A stretch of 64,000 nucleotides of DNA from Styela clava (lineage: Eukaryota; Chordata; Ascidiacea; Stolidobranchia; Styelidae): the NCBI RefSeq assembly GCF_964204865.1, contig NC_135257.1:11616151-11680150 (forward strand). The letters run 5' to 3'. Shown in pieces: positions 34,201 through 46,100 of this stretch. Under the pieces are notes generated by a model that saw nothing but the letters and a program-made list of their open reading frames with translations, searched no databases and was not told the DNA's origin. Each line of letters starts with the position of its first letter. Positions within the stretch are counted from its first letter, which is position 1. Made by a program: the position numbers and the translations under genes.

Positions 34201-37200
34201 ACCAGATGATAACGTTATAATTCGGGGGTTGTCTAGTAAAATTATTTTCATACTCTATGATCAACAACTGTATATATCGTCAGTATCGAAATCAATGAAA
34301 CATATATATTTGGTTGCACATTTGCACGCAACTAAGTTTACGGATCTAATGATACCCATCATCTATGACTATGTTATGAATTAAGTAAACTTTCCCGATT
34401 CAAAAAATGGGTTCAATATATTGTACGATTGAGTTCGTATACGATTGTGATCGGAAGGTCAGTACGGGGAGTGTCGTATCGTGTTTCAGAAAACTGATTA
34501 AAATATTTTTTCAAATGAAATAATTGACAATGATGTTTAGCAAGAAATGTGTAATGTAATGTTAAACATTTACTTAAAATGAGAGTTTTTTAAATATATT
34601 TTCGACTTTTCGCTCTTGGTAAAGAGTGAAATACCTGCAAAAATTATATAGTGTCTTGTCTGTGATAATTTGAAGATTCAAAATTCGTGTCTATTTTTAG
34701 TGCATTCCTTGGGCTTGGTATCTTGCAAATGATATGCAGTTTTATCTACTGTCGCCTCTATTTCTTATTTTACTCTATAGGTGAGTTCTTTGAAAATTTA
34801 TTTGTCCTAACGTACGACCCATACATATATGAATAGTATGTTTTTGAAATAATATCTCGCAGCCCTGGTCTTGTATTACGCAAACTGTTCAAGATAAATT
34901 ATAGAGAGCAAACATTAAATGATTACAATAACTTTAATGATCTTTAACAATGGGCTGTTATTTGTACTACGAAACAACGATTTAGGACAGTGGATCTCAG
35001 ACTTTCACGATCAGTACCTCCCCGTCAAACACTCTCAACACCTGCTCTTTTGCAAAAATACCAAATTTTGCTTTTACACGTCAGTTATGTCCATCCGTCA
35101 TGTAATACTCCACGTTTAATAATAATACTAATAGTAATACTCCACGTTTAATAATAAGAACAAACAAATGAAAGTGAAGGATTAAATAAATTGCAGCCAG
35201 AGAATTGAAAAAATCGCAGTCGATTCACTTTAAATGAATGTAGTTTATGGCAAATCGTCTTTGCTCATGGTCCCCCCTGAAAACGATCGAGTTGTGCTCG
35301 GGTTGCAAAACCAGGTTTCAGGATTAAGTAATATGCTGATTTCAAATCACGAAAACAATCTGAAACTGACACTAGCCCTACTCGAAATATTCATCACAAT
35401 TATCGGACAACATTGCTTTATATCGATACCTCAAAATTTTGTTCATGTTACAGTGTTTATTTCTATCATATGAATAAGCGAATTTTGTTTTATCTCGTGA
35501 TGCAAATTTAAAAAAAAAACATTTTCAAAATTAACCATCATGTTTCATTCAATTATTTATTTTTATTGTTTTTCAGTTATCCTAAAGTCGGACTTGGGCT
35601 TATGGGAGGCGTTGTGTTAGCCAGTAGCGCAATCGTAGGAAGTTTGTCAACACATTTCGGAGTATATCCAAACTCTTTAGTTTATGGATTTTTAATGAGG
35701 TTATTTTTGTTATATCCTCATTATAGAAATTTGCGGGATTCTTTGCATTAGATAACTCCTTCTGACACTGAATTGATTGGGAACAGAAATAAATATTATA
35801 CCATTTACACAGTGTTTACATAACTTATCACGAATATCATACGAGTATTTGAGTTTAAACATACTTTAGTCTCAACGAACGAATTGATTTGGTAAACAAC
35901 TCTTGCAAACTATCATGATGCTATTTGCCGATTCGTTATTTTTCGAAGGCATTTCACACTTTAGCTATAGGAGCACGTCTTTAAACGTATCTATAAATAC
36001 GTGTGGCGTATGTTTTGTTTGGACGTATACTCGAATTCAGTTTATCATAGCCTACTTGAAACAAATTTCTATTTGATGAGGACCCCTACTCGGTTTAAAT
36101 CCTTCAAATCATTTTATTAAAGTAGTAATGAACTTTTTTGCAAACGAGTTTCCAAATGATGATAAACAATTGGAATATTTAAAACACTTTTGATCCGGTA
36201 TTTTTTTTTTTATCAAATTTGAGGTTTACATTGCAGGTTAATATCACAGGCCGCATCTCTTTCTCCTACATTCAATTCAACTAGATCAGATCCAGCACCT
36301 GAAGGTGGTGGTAATGATTACTTCAGCGATATTTACACTAAACCCTGGTGCCGAATCGGAGTTTACATGATTGGGATGGCAACTGGATATATTTTATTTG
36401 TAACAAAAGGAAAAATAAGAATGCAAAAGGTAGGCTCCTTCAAGTTAAAAACTACTATTATGAATTTAACGATATTATTCAAATTTCATTTTTAAATTGA
36501 AGACCGGCCATACCAAACAATACCAACAAGCATTTCTGTATGCTTCTCTTGCAAACTGAACCGAGAATAGAGACAGATTGTTCTACTGTCTACTCGCAAT
36601 ATCAATGTAACAGCATAAGAACCCTAATTCTTCCTAATGCCAGCAGCCAATCTTTCCTTAAGTAATAACGCAAAGGAGTTCTCAATAAATTGTTTTATGT
36701 AAAATTATGATAACAAATGAAAATGTAACAACTTGGAGAGGAGTGTATGAAAAATACATGCGAAGACATGAGCAGGCAAATGCTATCACTCTATAAGGGA
36801 TTTATGTCCAAATCAGATTCATCACGGAACAATTGTAATTTTATACGTAGTTAGTACAGTGTAATATCATGTTTCAGTTCAATAGTTATGTTCTAGAAAA
36901 ACACATACATAAAACATTGACCGAAGGAAACAGAGTTTTTTGCAGGAAGAGTTTCACTTTATCTTTAAAAGTACAGCACATGGCTCTTCTTGAAGTTAAG
37001 ATCATTTTAAAATTTACTCACTTCTTTTAGTGGTTTGTAACTCTTATGTGGTTGGCAGTAGCCGCGATAGAGCTCGCAGTAATTTATGGATGGACAGGAA
37101 CTGTTATGTACTCAGATATTGGAGATTATCCATCTCAGAACTTGGCCTCATTTTATAACGCCGTGTGCAGACCAATTTGGGCATTCGGGCTTTCGTGGTT

Positions 37201-38898
37201 AACAATTGCATGTGTGTCAGGATATGGCGGTAAGTACAATATTTTGCAAAAAACATTAAGCCAGAATAGCCATTGATTTCAAAATTAAGTTGCAAACGAA
37301 TTAATATACAAAGAATGGTATGTAGAGAATAGTAGAGTACTATAATTTTTTAAGTGATTCCTAAAAATATATTGACCGACGTCAGCAGAAAACTTAAAAA
37401 AGGAGAGTAATTCTCAGATATATAGAGACGAAAACCAGAAATCAAACAAATGTGTTTCCATATTGCATAAAAAGCCTTCCTGTGAATTAAATAAAAAAGC
37501 TTATTTCATCTTCATTTACTGAAAATTTGAAATCGATTGATGCAATGGTTAAAGAGAAAAACGACTTTTTTCGCCACAACACTAGCAGAAAACATCAACG
37601 ACGATTTTGAAAAACGATCCGTAGGTCTACTTCGTATTCAAAAAAGATTTTTTGATCCACCATTTCAATTTACAATGGTCCTCTTTTTATTGCACTAGTT
37701 TTGTGGATATGTTTCGCTATATAATTCATAACCAGTGTTCCCTCTACAGTGTGCGCGCGCACACAGCTTTCAGAGGCTGCGCACAAGCATAGATTTAATG
37801 CGCATAGACCTATTTCGATGTAATGTAACAATGTTCTCGGTTGGCAAGTTGAGAAAGTTTGTTGTTGGCCACCCATTACCCGGTTAGAACGCCAGAATTT
37901 CTTCATTGGTTTTTGCACAAATATTAGTCATTTCCAAAAAAGTGCGCACACACCAAAATTTCTGCGCACACATACTACAAAAAATTAGAGGGAACATTGT
38001 TCATAATCATTTAAGAAACCCTAATACATTGATTGCCGAGCATTGGTTTTATTCAATTCATCCATTCTTTTTTCAGGGCCTATAAACTCATTTCTTAGTT
38101 GGAAGTTTTTTATTCCGTTGAGCCGTTTGACATTTTGTGCATATCTTATTCATCCAATTGTACTTACGTATATGTACGCTTCCAGAGAGTTTGAGTTACA
38201 TTTTGCACTCAACATCATGATCTACTATTTTCTGGGTTTGTATTTGTTCCCTCATTTTTGTCAAAATTGTCAAAATGGAATTGAATGTCGAGACATATTT
38301 TAACAATGTTTTGAATGTATTACTTACCATGGAATGCTATTTCGTTTAATTGATTTTAAGTTTTACCAGCTTTGACCATCTTTCACGAGGCTCTTGTCAA
38401 AAATCCGTCGATCATAAAAAAATGAATCTACAACATTCATTTCAATTGATTACATAACGGTCTGATTTTATAGTCAACTTGTTGTGATTTTGTCAACTGT
38501 TCATATATGCTATGGACGACGAATGCAAATTTTTCTTCGTACGATAACCAAGAAATATTGTACGTTCATTGGCTCTTGCTCTAAACTAATCGTAAACCAA
38601 TTTTTATTTAGCTACGTTACTGTTATCGTACGGTTTTGCCTATCTCCTGCACTTGATCATAGAAGCACCAGTGGGTGGAATTCAAAAAATTATTTTTCCG
38701 AGTAAAAAAAGACCTGAAATTACATCTGAAAAATGTAAGACAGAAATGAATGGCGATGCCGTGGTTGTTGGACAAATGAATCGCCATGTTGATAATGTCT
38801 CTGTAAATGGATTCGCATCGTCATCTCTACGTTCCGAGAAACAAGGAATAGAAAATGCCATTGTGCTAGAAGACGCAACTGTAATTGACAAATTGTGA
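28958..38898 (+). CDS. NRF-6-like membrane acyltransferase, gene 2 (complete, 14 exons)
   Basis: Exons: 28958-29297, 30045-30187, 31506-31672, 32022-32149, 32262-32426, 32837-32886, 33358-33497, 33965-34139, 34701-34780, 35577-35699, 36237-36429, 37031-37229, 38077-38235, 38612-38898. They total 2349 bases (782 residues), all in phase. The architecture is as in gene 1: signal peptide, NRF domain (YYECFGATNGKDITTKMC, LGVCFPDIC), one membrane segment, then the acyltransferase-3 domain with NGLRFFSMTWVILGHT (His305), KYWWTNILYINNF and YTKPWCRIGVYMIGM. It differs from gene 1 by a longer insert in exon 11 and a longer cytoplasmic tail. The exon 12 nucleotide sequence is about 95% identical to gene 1, well above the other exons. 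Introns hold a 31-base G run, a hAT-like MITE and copies of the dispersed repeat. The acceptor of exon 2 (TTTTTTAAG) lacks the C of CAG. Confidence 0.92.
29420..29945. repeat. Unclassified dispersed repeat in gene 2 intron 1, two parts in opposite orientation
   Basis: 29420-29545 on the - strand matches the first part of the copy at 9720 (AGGTGGGGTCAGAAATGACA). 29700-29945 on the + strand matches the second part (AGCTTTCTAGCGACAATAAC, CGATCTATAGGTCCATTTCG). The two parts are in the same orientation at 9720-10256, so one has been inverted or they are separate elements. Confidence 0.55.
31261..31291 (+). repeat. Poly(G) run of 31 bases
   Basis: An uninterrupted run of 31 G, preceded by TGGGGTG, in intron 2 of gene 2, about 215 bases before exon 3. 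The length is likely variable and error-prone. A 14-base C run occurs at 33113-33126 in intron 6 of the same gene. Confidence 0.95.
37490..37650 (+). repeat. Unclassified dispersed repeat copy in gene 2 intron 12
   Basis: A diverged copy sharing TTTACTGAAAATTTGAAATC, AAAGAGAAAAACGA and AACGATCCGTAGGTCTACTT with the other members of the family. Confidence 0.45.
37733..37999. mobile_element. hAT-like MITE in gene 2 intron 12
   Basis: Inverted ends CAGTGTTCCCTCTA and TTAGAGGGAACATTG. The flanks TTCATAAC (37725-37732) and TTCATAAT (38000-38007) form an 8-bp target duplication with one mismatch. The interior is rich in TGCGCGCGCACA-type sequence at both ends. No ORF. Confidence 0.85.
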
Positions 38899-41800
38899 AA
38901 CATATGTTTATGTGCAGTTTTCTCAGTAATATAATTTTTAACTCAAATCCATAATCACATCGCAGATAACAATCAATTCCCAGTTGATAAATCAAAGCAA
39001 ATAGACAGAAGATATACATTGATTGTCGATTGTAATAGCATTTGATCCATGTCTGGGTATTTCATATGATGTTTATAACAAGACACAATTAAGCAATAGG
39101 TGCACTGTAGTTTTATATAGCTTCCTAGTCTTTAAGAATTTTAATCATTTGATCCAGTACATCTTGACTAATTAAATCATGCTAAGTGAGAAAGTTTAGA
39201 ATCTAAAAATTTCATAGGCCCGGAAATATTTATCTTAAAATCGATATCTGACAAAAAAAAATTAACAGGTTTTGGTAATCTCTCTGTAACGTGACGATAT
39301 GAAAATTTGAATTTAGCAATATATGGATTGTAATTTTAACCGGTCCTAAAAAATTCTGTCCACGGGATGGGTTTCACCTATGAAGAAAATTCAAATACTG
39401 ATAGTATATTATTTAATATACAGGAACTAGATAATACAGGAATTTAATCATATTAAGTTAATCATACAACAATTTATTGACAAAGTCTCGATCAATTTTT
39501 CAATCGTTTTTGGGAATAGAATATGGTATACTCATAAGATCAACTTTGGTAGAAAGTACTTTAATGACTTGCAGCAGGGACCAAGAAAATTAAGATCATT
39601 AATTATCAAGATTGTTTCATGAATCACTAAATTGCTGCTACTTTGTATACAATTGTATACAACTCTTTTAAATAAGTTTTATGAGACGTATAAAATTGAG
39701 TTGCTCCTAAAGTTTGTTTTTGAAAATGCTTCATATATATTTATACAAATAATACTGAAGAACAATTTTTGTATAATCTTTCAATAAAACGAATAAAAGT
39801 GTATATATATATAACGATTACATAGAGAACAGAGACTTTCACCAGTTGATTTGATGTTCAGAAACTTAATAATATTTGCTTCCTGTCTGCGAAAGCCGTG
39901 ACTACAGTGATTAATTTTCTATATTTGTGAACAGGCTTATAAATTTAGCTCAATGTGGCCGTTGATAGAAAATACAAGCCCTTATCAAAATTTGGCCTGA
40001 TGAAAGATAGAGGTCGTGGTTGTCAGAAACAAGCGCTACGTCGGTGCTCGTATAGCAGGGTTTGTCAAAATGGACCTTCGGCCAACTTTGGGGCCACTAG
40101 CAAATACCTCCGCCTTGCACTGTTCGCGATGACCACATTGATTTAAATGCGGATGAAAATGCGTTATTAACATAAGTATGTATTCTTACAGACAAGCAGA
40201 GAGCAAGTGTTGAGAGTCTTTGGAAGTTTGAGAACCACTGTCGTATAGTACAGGGGTGGGCAACCTTTTTCGGCTCGCGTGCAAAATTGGCTAAATTTAA
40301 CGACAAAATTCTTCCGCGTGCCGACCAAAATTTAAAACAATTATCCGCTACTTTTCGTTCGAAAATATACAATAAACCTTTTAAACACGTACAGACATGT
40401 TCACCATTTGGAAAAATATCAATCCGACAAATGGAGTTGATTACTTTCTATCAATCAATCAATCATTTATTTTGGTTCTCTGACATAAACAATACAAAAA
40501 GTAAACAGACAAAACAAAATGCAGAGATACCTGGGAGACGGGCATAATTTAAAAAAAGTTAAAAAGCGTACAGTATACGTGCCCACCCACCAAAAAAGAA
40601 TAAAACAAACACAGGAAAACACGATTTACAACCAGGCAGTATTTTGAAAGCAATTTAACAAAAACAGCAAATCTAATTCTATATCAGTGCGACTCCTGCT
40701 GCTGCATTACCACTGATAGAGATTTTACATTGTTTACATTGTTTTGTTTATATTTTGTAACTTTCCGAGAAACACACGACTACTGATTTCATCTTTCGGG
40801 CTACTCCTCTTACGAGACTTGATAAGGTTCATAACTAAGAAAAAAAATTCAAAAGCATATGAAGATGAAAACATTGAAATTAATGTAGTTACAAAGTTTT
40901 CAAGACACGAAGAACTTTCGGGAATGGCGTACCAATCACGCAATAGCTCGTTTTCTGCACTTCCCTCTTGTATTCCCTTCCCCAATCGCTTATATTACTT
41001 TTGAAAACAATTTATAACAGTAAGTTAGCAAGTAACCAATTGAGCCGTACAACTCCATAAATCAAGCAGAAATGAAGAAAAATGGTGGTACAGACGGACT
41101 ATATCACGTAAGAATGTAGCCAAATGAATGCCGCGGCCCTCCCGACAAAATTTCTCGAGAGCTCACTCATTTATTACGTCATAATATATTTGTTTGTTTG
41201 TAGCCATATGTCATGAAAGGACAAAAAGAGTTAAAATAATGGATTGTTAACAAATCATAATGAATAAACAAATACTCTGTTTCATATCAGATAATTCAGA
41301 GTCTTTAAATTTTTTTTCTGAAGTAGAACAATTTCGTTTCCGAGGCCTCACTTGCGTGCCGAATAAATGAGCTCGCGTGCCAAGTTTGGCACGCGTGCCA
41401 GGGGTTGCCCACCTCTGGTATAGGATATTATCATATTTAGATTCACGAGGTTTGTTTTGATTTGAAGATGAAACAACTAACTACTGAAGTTTGGAACAGA
41501 AGTGTTCTTGGCAATAAAATCAAATTTACTGTTGACCCTTAAAGTTTTATTTTGTTTCAACCATGGACAAACGTTTCGATATTGCATGTGACCCAATTTC
41601 ATTTTCATGGTTGATCTTAATATGAACCGAAAATCTGAGCCCGCTTACCAAACCATTGAAAAATATAGGAATTATTTTTTACTGAATTTTTAGACTTTGC
41701 TGAAAGGAGATTTTAGAGAAAATGAAAGCCATTTTTGAACTTTGAACCAGAAAACTTAGAAGGGGTTTTATTTGATCATTCTCTCATCAGGGTCAACAGC

Positions 41801-43128
41801 CCTGATTGACATTTAATCTAATAACACTATGGTATTTCGTCATAAGTATGAAACAATAGGAACATTAAAACCTCGAATCTTGATACAACTCGTGATTCAA
41901 TCCTAGCTTTATTGTTTGTTTTGTTGACTTGAACAGCATAAAATGTTTATGCATCTCATGACTGTGATTAAAGCATTTTCTCTCATTGACAAAACTTTTT
42001 CATCTGATTTCTAAAAAGAGTTGTTAACAATTATTAACTTTAACGTGAAGCGGATATGCATCGATCCATAAGACCATATTAGTCCATTGAATAAATATTT
42101 TCTGATCGGAATCAGGGTGATTATTTAAACATCTTTCGATAGCATAACTAAAAAGTTATTGCACAATACTGTCAATATACGTCAGAAAGCAAACAAGCCC
42201 TGCCCTTTAAAACATAGTAAGAATAAAGTAGGTTTAGTTTGGTGCAGAATCAGTTGTTTTGCTTTCGCCAAATCATAAATCACTGCGAAGTATAATTTTT
42301 TTGAAAATCAGGTACTCGCTGTTTTTGTTTTATGTAAAATGTTTTATCGCCAATACATGGTCCCCGTAATTATTAAGTATGCACCTCAACCAATTCTTCT
42401 TTTCTATCGGGTTCTCAGCGTACATCAGTTTGTTGTTAATTGAATAAATATAATCTTTTGAAATTAATTTGTAAAGGTACTAACTTGCATTATTGCATAA
42501 GGCCCAAGTGTAATGTTGCAATGAATAGATGGCAATTAATTATGCTTGTATTATATTGAATGCTTTAACATTTATTAGCGATCTTATCGCTTCTTATCCA
42601 ATGCTCAAGCAAAGGAATTGACAGAAAAACTTTCTAGCACTCTCTAAACACCTTACATCACAATTCAGGCAATGATCTCATACAAAAGTCAACAGACTTG
42701 TGAGTGAGTATACAATGAGAAATATAAAGTAAATTCACAAATTATTTATAAGAACGAGGAGTGCTCAATAAGTTTGAAGGCACATTTCACGAGGTTTTGA
42801 ATGCTACCAGTAAAATCATGTTTTTCAGTTTAATCAATGGAGCAGTTTTCATCTCGGAAGGTTTTCCAGTACAAATGAAATGGTTTTTTTATGGCTATTC
42901 TAGTAATCGAGCGCAGAACAGGAAAAGGTTTGCAATATAAAATGCCGATATAAAGCAAACATCAATGAATATATAAATAGAAAATACCTGCATTTTTTGG
43001 AACATCGTGCTGTACAAAACGACCATTTTGGTTGTAAACTTTTATATATATGTGTACGTTTACGTTGAGAATGTCTTATGTTACTTTTTATTTATCTATA
43101 GATTGCTGCCAATAACATATATTTAACC
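38899..43128. other. Intergenic region between NRF-like genes 2 and 3
   Basis: No coding exon is supported. A hAT-like element occupies 40251-41417. A possible polyadenylation signal for gene 2 (AATAAA, 39783) is about 880 bases after its stop. The segment 42150-42200 resembles 27015-27060 upstream of gene 2. Confidence 0.55.
40251..41417. mobile_element. hAT-like element, 1.17 kb, non-autonomous
   Basis: The ends CAGGGGTGGGCAACCTTTTT and GGGGTTGCCCACCTCTG are inverted repeats. The flanks GTATAGTA (40243-40250) and GTATAGGA (41418-41425) form an 8-bp duplication with one mismatch. Near both ends are further inverted segments rich in GCGTGC. The internal frames of 83-86 codons on both strands do not look like transposase. 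Confidence 0.88.
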
Positions 43129-46100
43129 ATGATCAAGTTAAATGTCTTATTTGTGTTGCTACATGCCACATGCTCGTTTGTGCAGATATCGGAGACTTCT
43201 GTACCGCCATATTTGATGAAGGGCGCAATAGAAAATGTCGTGAAAGCTAAGAAGCAGGAATTTTATAAAAGTTCAGAGGAGGTTGTGCGTTCTGTAATGA
43301 ATTCCGACATATTCAAAGACCAAGATCGGTTGAGATATCTATTACAACGAAAAGAAACTTATGATGAAAACTCAGTTTGCACTGATGCTATTCTTACGGC
43401 AGTCTTCGACTTCTATCTGGGAAAACAATATGCTAGGCAGAGTAAGTACATTATGCTCGATTCTGTGTTGAATTCGTTGCTAACTTATGTAAATCATAAA
43501 TTAATGAAGTCAATCTATTGTTAACAATTTTCTAAGAAACGTTGCAGACTCCGTGATTATAAAGAAGAGAACACCTGGCGAGTGAAAAACATCTGATCTA
43601 AAAACAGGATGCCAATAAATTCTGACTTATTTTTAAAAGGACGTGTGTTTGAATACACGCAACTTGCTCTGTTCTTGGGTGTAAATTCATTAATGGGGAA
43701 ATTTTTAAGGGACAGTCCCATAAAAATAACTGACAATAGCCCAGATTGTTCCTAATCCAGCGCTGGTTATCGGGAAACCAAGCAGCAATCTATAGTAATT
43801 TTTCAAAACATGTATATATATATATATAGTAAAACAGAAAGTAAGCGAATCTCCCAAAAATCTTTCTTCGAATGATGGCCCGCAATTATTTACCACTGTT
43901 GTTACATAACAGTGTCTGATTCGATGGGCAGACGAGAAAGTGGATTGTTGAAAGGAAACTATCTTTGGACTGGAACATATTTTGAATGTTTCGATGCTAC
44001 AAATGATAAAGATATTACTGGACAAATGTGTCAAGCAATTATCGCAAGTCAACCGGTAATATGAAGTACTTAGTTACAAACATAAAAAATCCATTTGCTT
44101 TTAGAGGTTTGCTTTTAGGTTATCTAGGAATTGATACTACACGTTATTAGGCCACTAGATGGTGCTCTTTCCGAGCTATATTTTTCCTATTTGAGAATAA
44201 AATATTTTAAAATTAGGTGTTACATTATTCTGTAGTAATTTTATTGTATTTTAGAAAAATAATGAAATTACTTTCAAAATTATACATTACTAAATCTTTT
44301 TTTTTTATATACATACATTATTCCAGAATGCGACGGTTTTAGCTGGTTTAACCATTGGTATTTGTGTTCCTGATGTTTGTACGGGGCCTCAACTCACTGC
44401 AATATCTCAATCTTTACTTGGGAACAGCACTCCTGAAGGAATATACGTCACCGTGATTTGTCCAGAAAGTGAAAACTTCGATGTTGTTGATATAACAGCT
44501 TTGTAAGTAGTATAAACACAATCTGACAAAAGGGTATTTCAAATTATCTTCCTCAAATGAACTTTTTTGTATAAAATTGATGGCATACTGGCTGCCGAAC
44601 TTTTCAACATATATTGTCATACCATAGTACCGGCCGAGGTTCTAAACACGCAATCGCTTATTTATGGTGCACGTTCATTTGGAAAGACTGAAATTATCCC
44701 GGTTCTACACAGTTTTCCTATCCCTAGAACACCGTAAAGGTTGGTAATGAAAATTTAAAAATTAGAGCTTGAATGTTTTTCAATGGTGTCCCAAATGATT
44801 TTAATTGTGCCGCAATCTACATCCATAAACAAGTATTCGAAAAATGTTTAAGCTAACGGTAGCTTCGTGTCCTTTCTATACTGACTGCTTATGTTTATAT
44901 TGATATTCTTCGGTTTTAGTGTTATTTTCGGTATTTTGGGAACACTGATTATCTTGGCAACTACATATGAGATAATAATTATACTAAAAGAAAAACAGGC
45001 GACTTATAAAAATGGAAAAGAGCAAATTAAAAAAGATATTCCTGGTAAGAGAGAATGAATTTCCAAAGTATATAATTCACTCAGATATTTTTCTCGAAAT
45101 AAATTTGCTATATAGGGTACATACATTCCTTGCTATTTTAAAAATTATTGATGTTCTGAAATTAAACCCTTTGAAAATCCGTCTCATATTTTTTTACAGC
45201 TTATGGAAAAGCGATTTTATCATTTTCTGTTATTAAAAACACAAAAGCTTTGTTGGATACAGAACAAAAAGAGGGAAATTTGGAATGCCTGCACGGACTT
45301 CGTTTCATCAGTATGTCATGGATCATATTAGGACATACTGTTTCCTTTACTCTGGGATTAACAGGTCAACATATTCAATTTTAAGTATATTATTAGAAAG
45401 ATATAGTTTCTCCCGCAGTTTCCTTTTATTGTCAAACATGTGTTCGGGACGGAAGTAGTAGCAGTCAACATTTCATTTTACACTGTGTTAAGAGTGGCAC
45501 CGGAATCGATATTCTATCAGAATCATATACGTAGTCGGATTTTTGAATGACTAGAGGTCGGTTTGGAAGTAGTTATTTCCTACTGTGAAACCGTAGTTAG
45601 AATACCGTTGATCTAGAAAAAAGCCGGCCACAGAAGAATTATGTTCAATGTGAATAATGGAACAAATTTTGTTCATTAGGCAATATTTACCATGGTATTG
45701 AAATTTCGTTTTCCAAATAGGTACAATAATCAATTTATATTACTCATATATATATAGTTATTTTTTTCCTCGCACTTGCAGATAACATAATCGATATATC
45801 AAATTATTTCCTGAGCCATGGATCACTTCAAGCAATTTCAAATTCAACATTTTCTGTCGATACGTTTTTCTTTCTAAGCGGACTCTTGGTTGCTTACCTA
45901 GGTTTAAGGGAAATGGATAAACGAAATGGAAAAATAAACGTACCGTTGATGTATCTCAGTCGATATTTGAGGTGATGCTGTAGTTTTTGCTTATTAGACA
46001 CATATGAGGTAATCAAATCGTAAAAAATTGAGCGCGCGAAAGTATTCATTAAAGATTGAACAAATAAATTAGTTTTCATGCATATTGAGAAAGAAATAAA

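Noticed and set aside
34985-35330. Another hAT-like element (a CAGTGGATCTCAGACTTTCA-type start).
   Set aside because: I could not find a matching inverted end or a target duplication, so I did not list it.
40734-41004. Overlapping 83-86 codon ORFs on both strands.
   Set aside because: They lie inside the hAT-like element and show no transposase motif.
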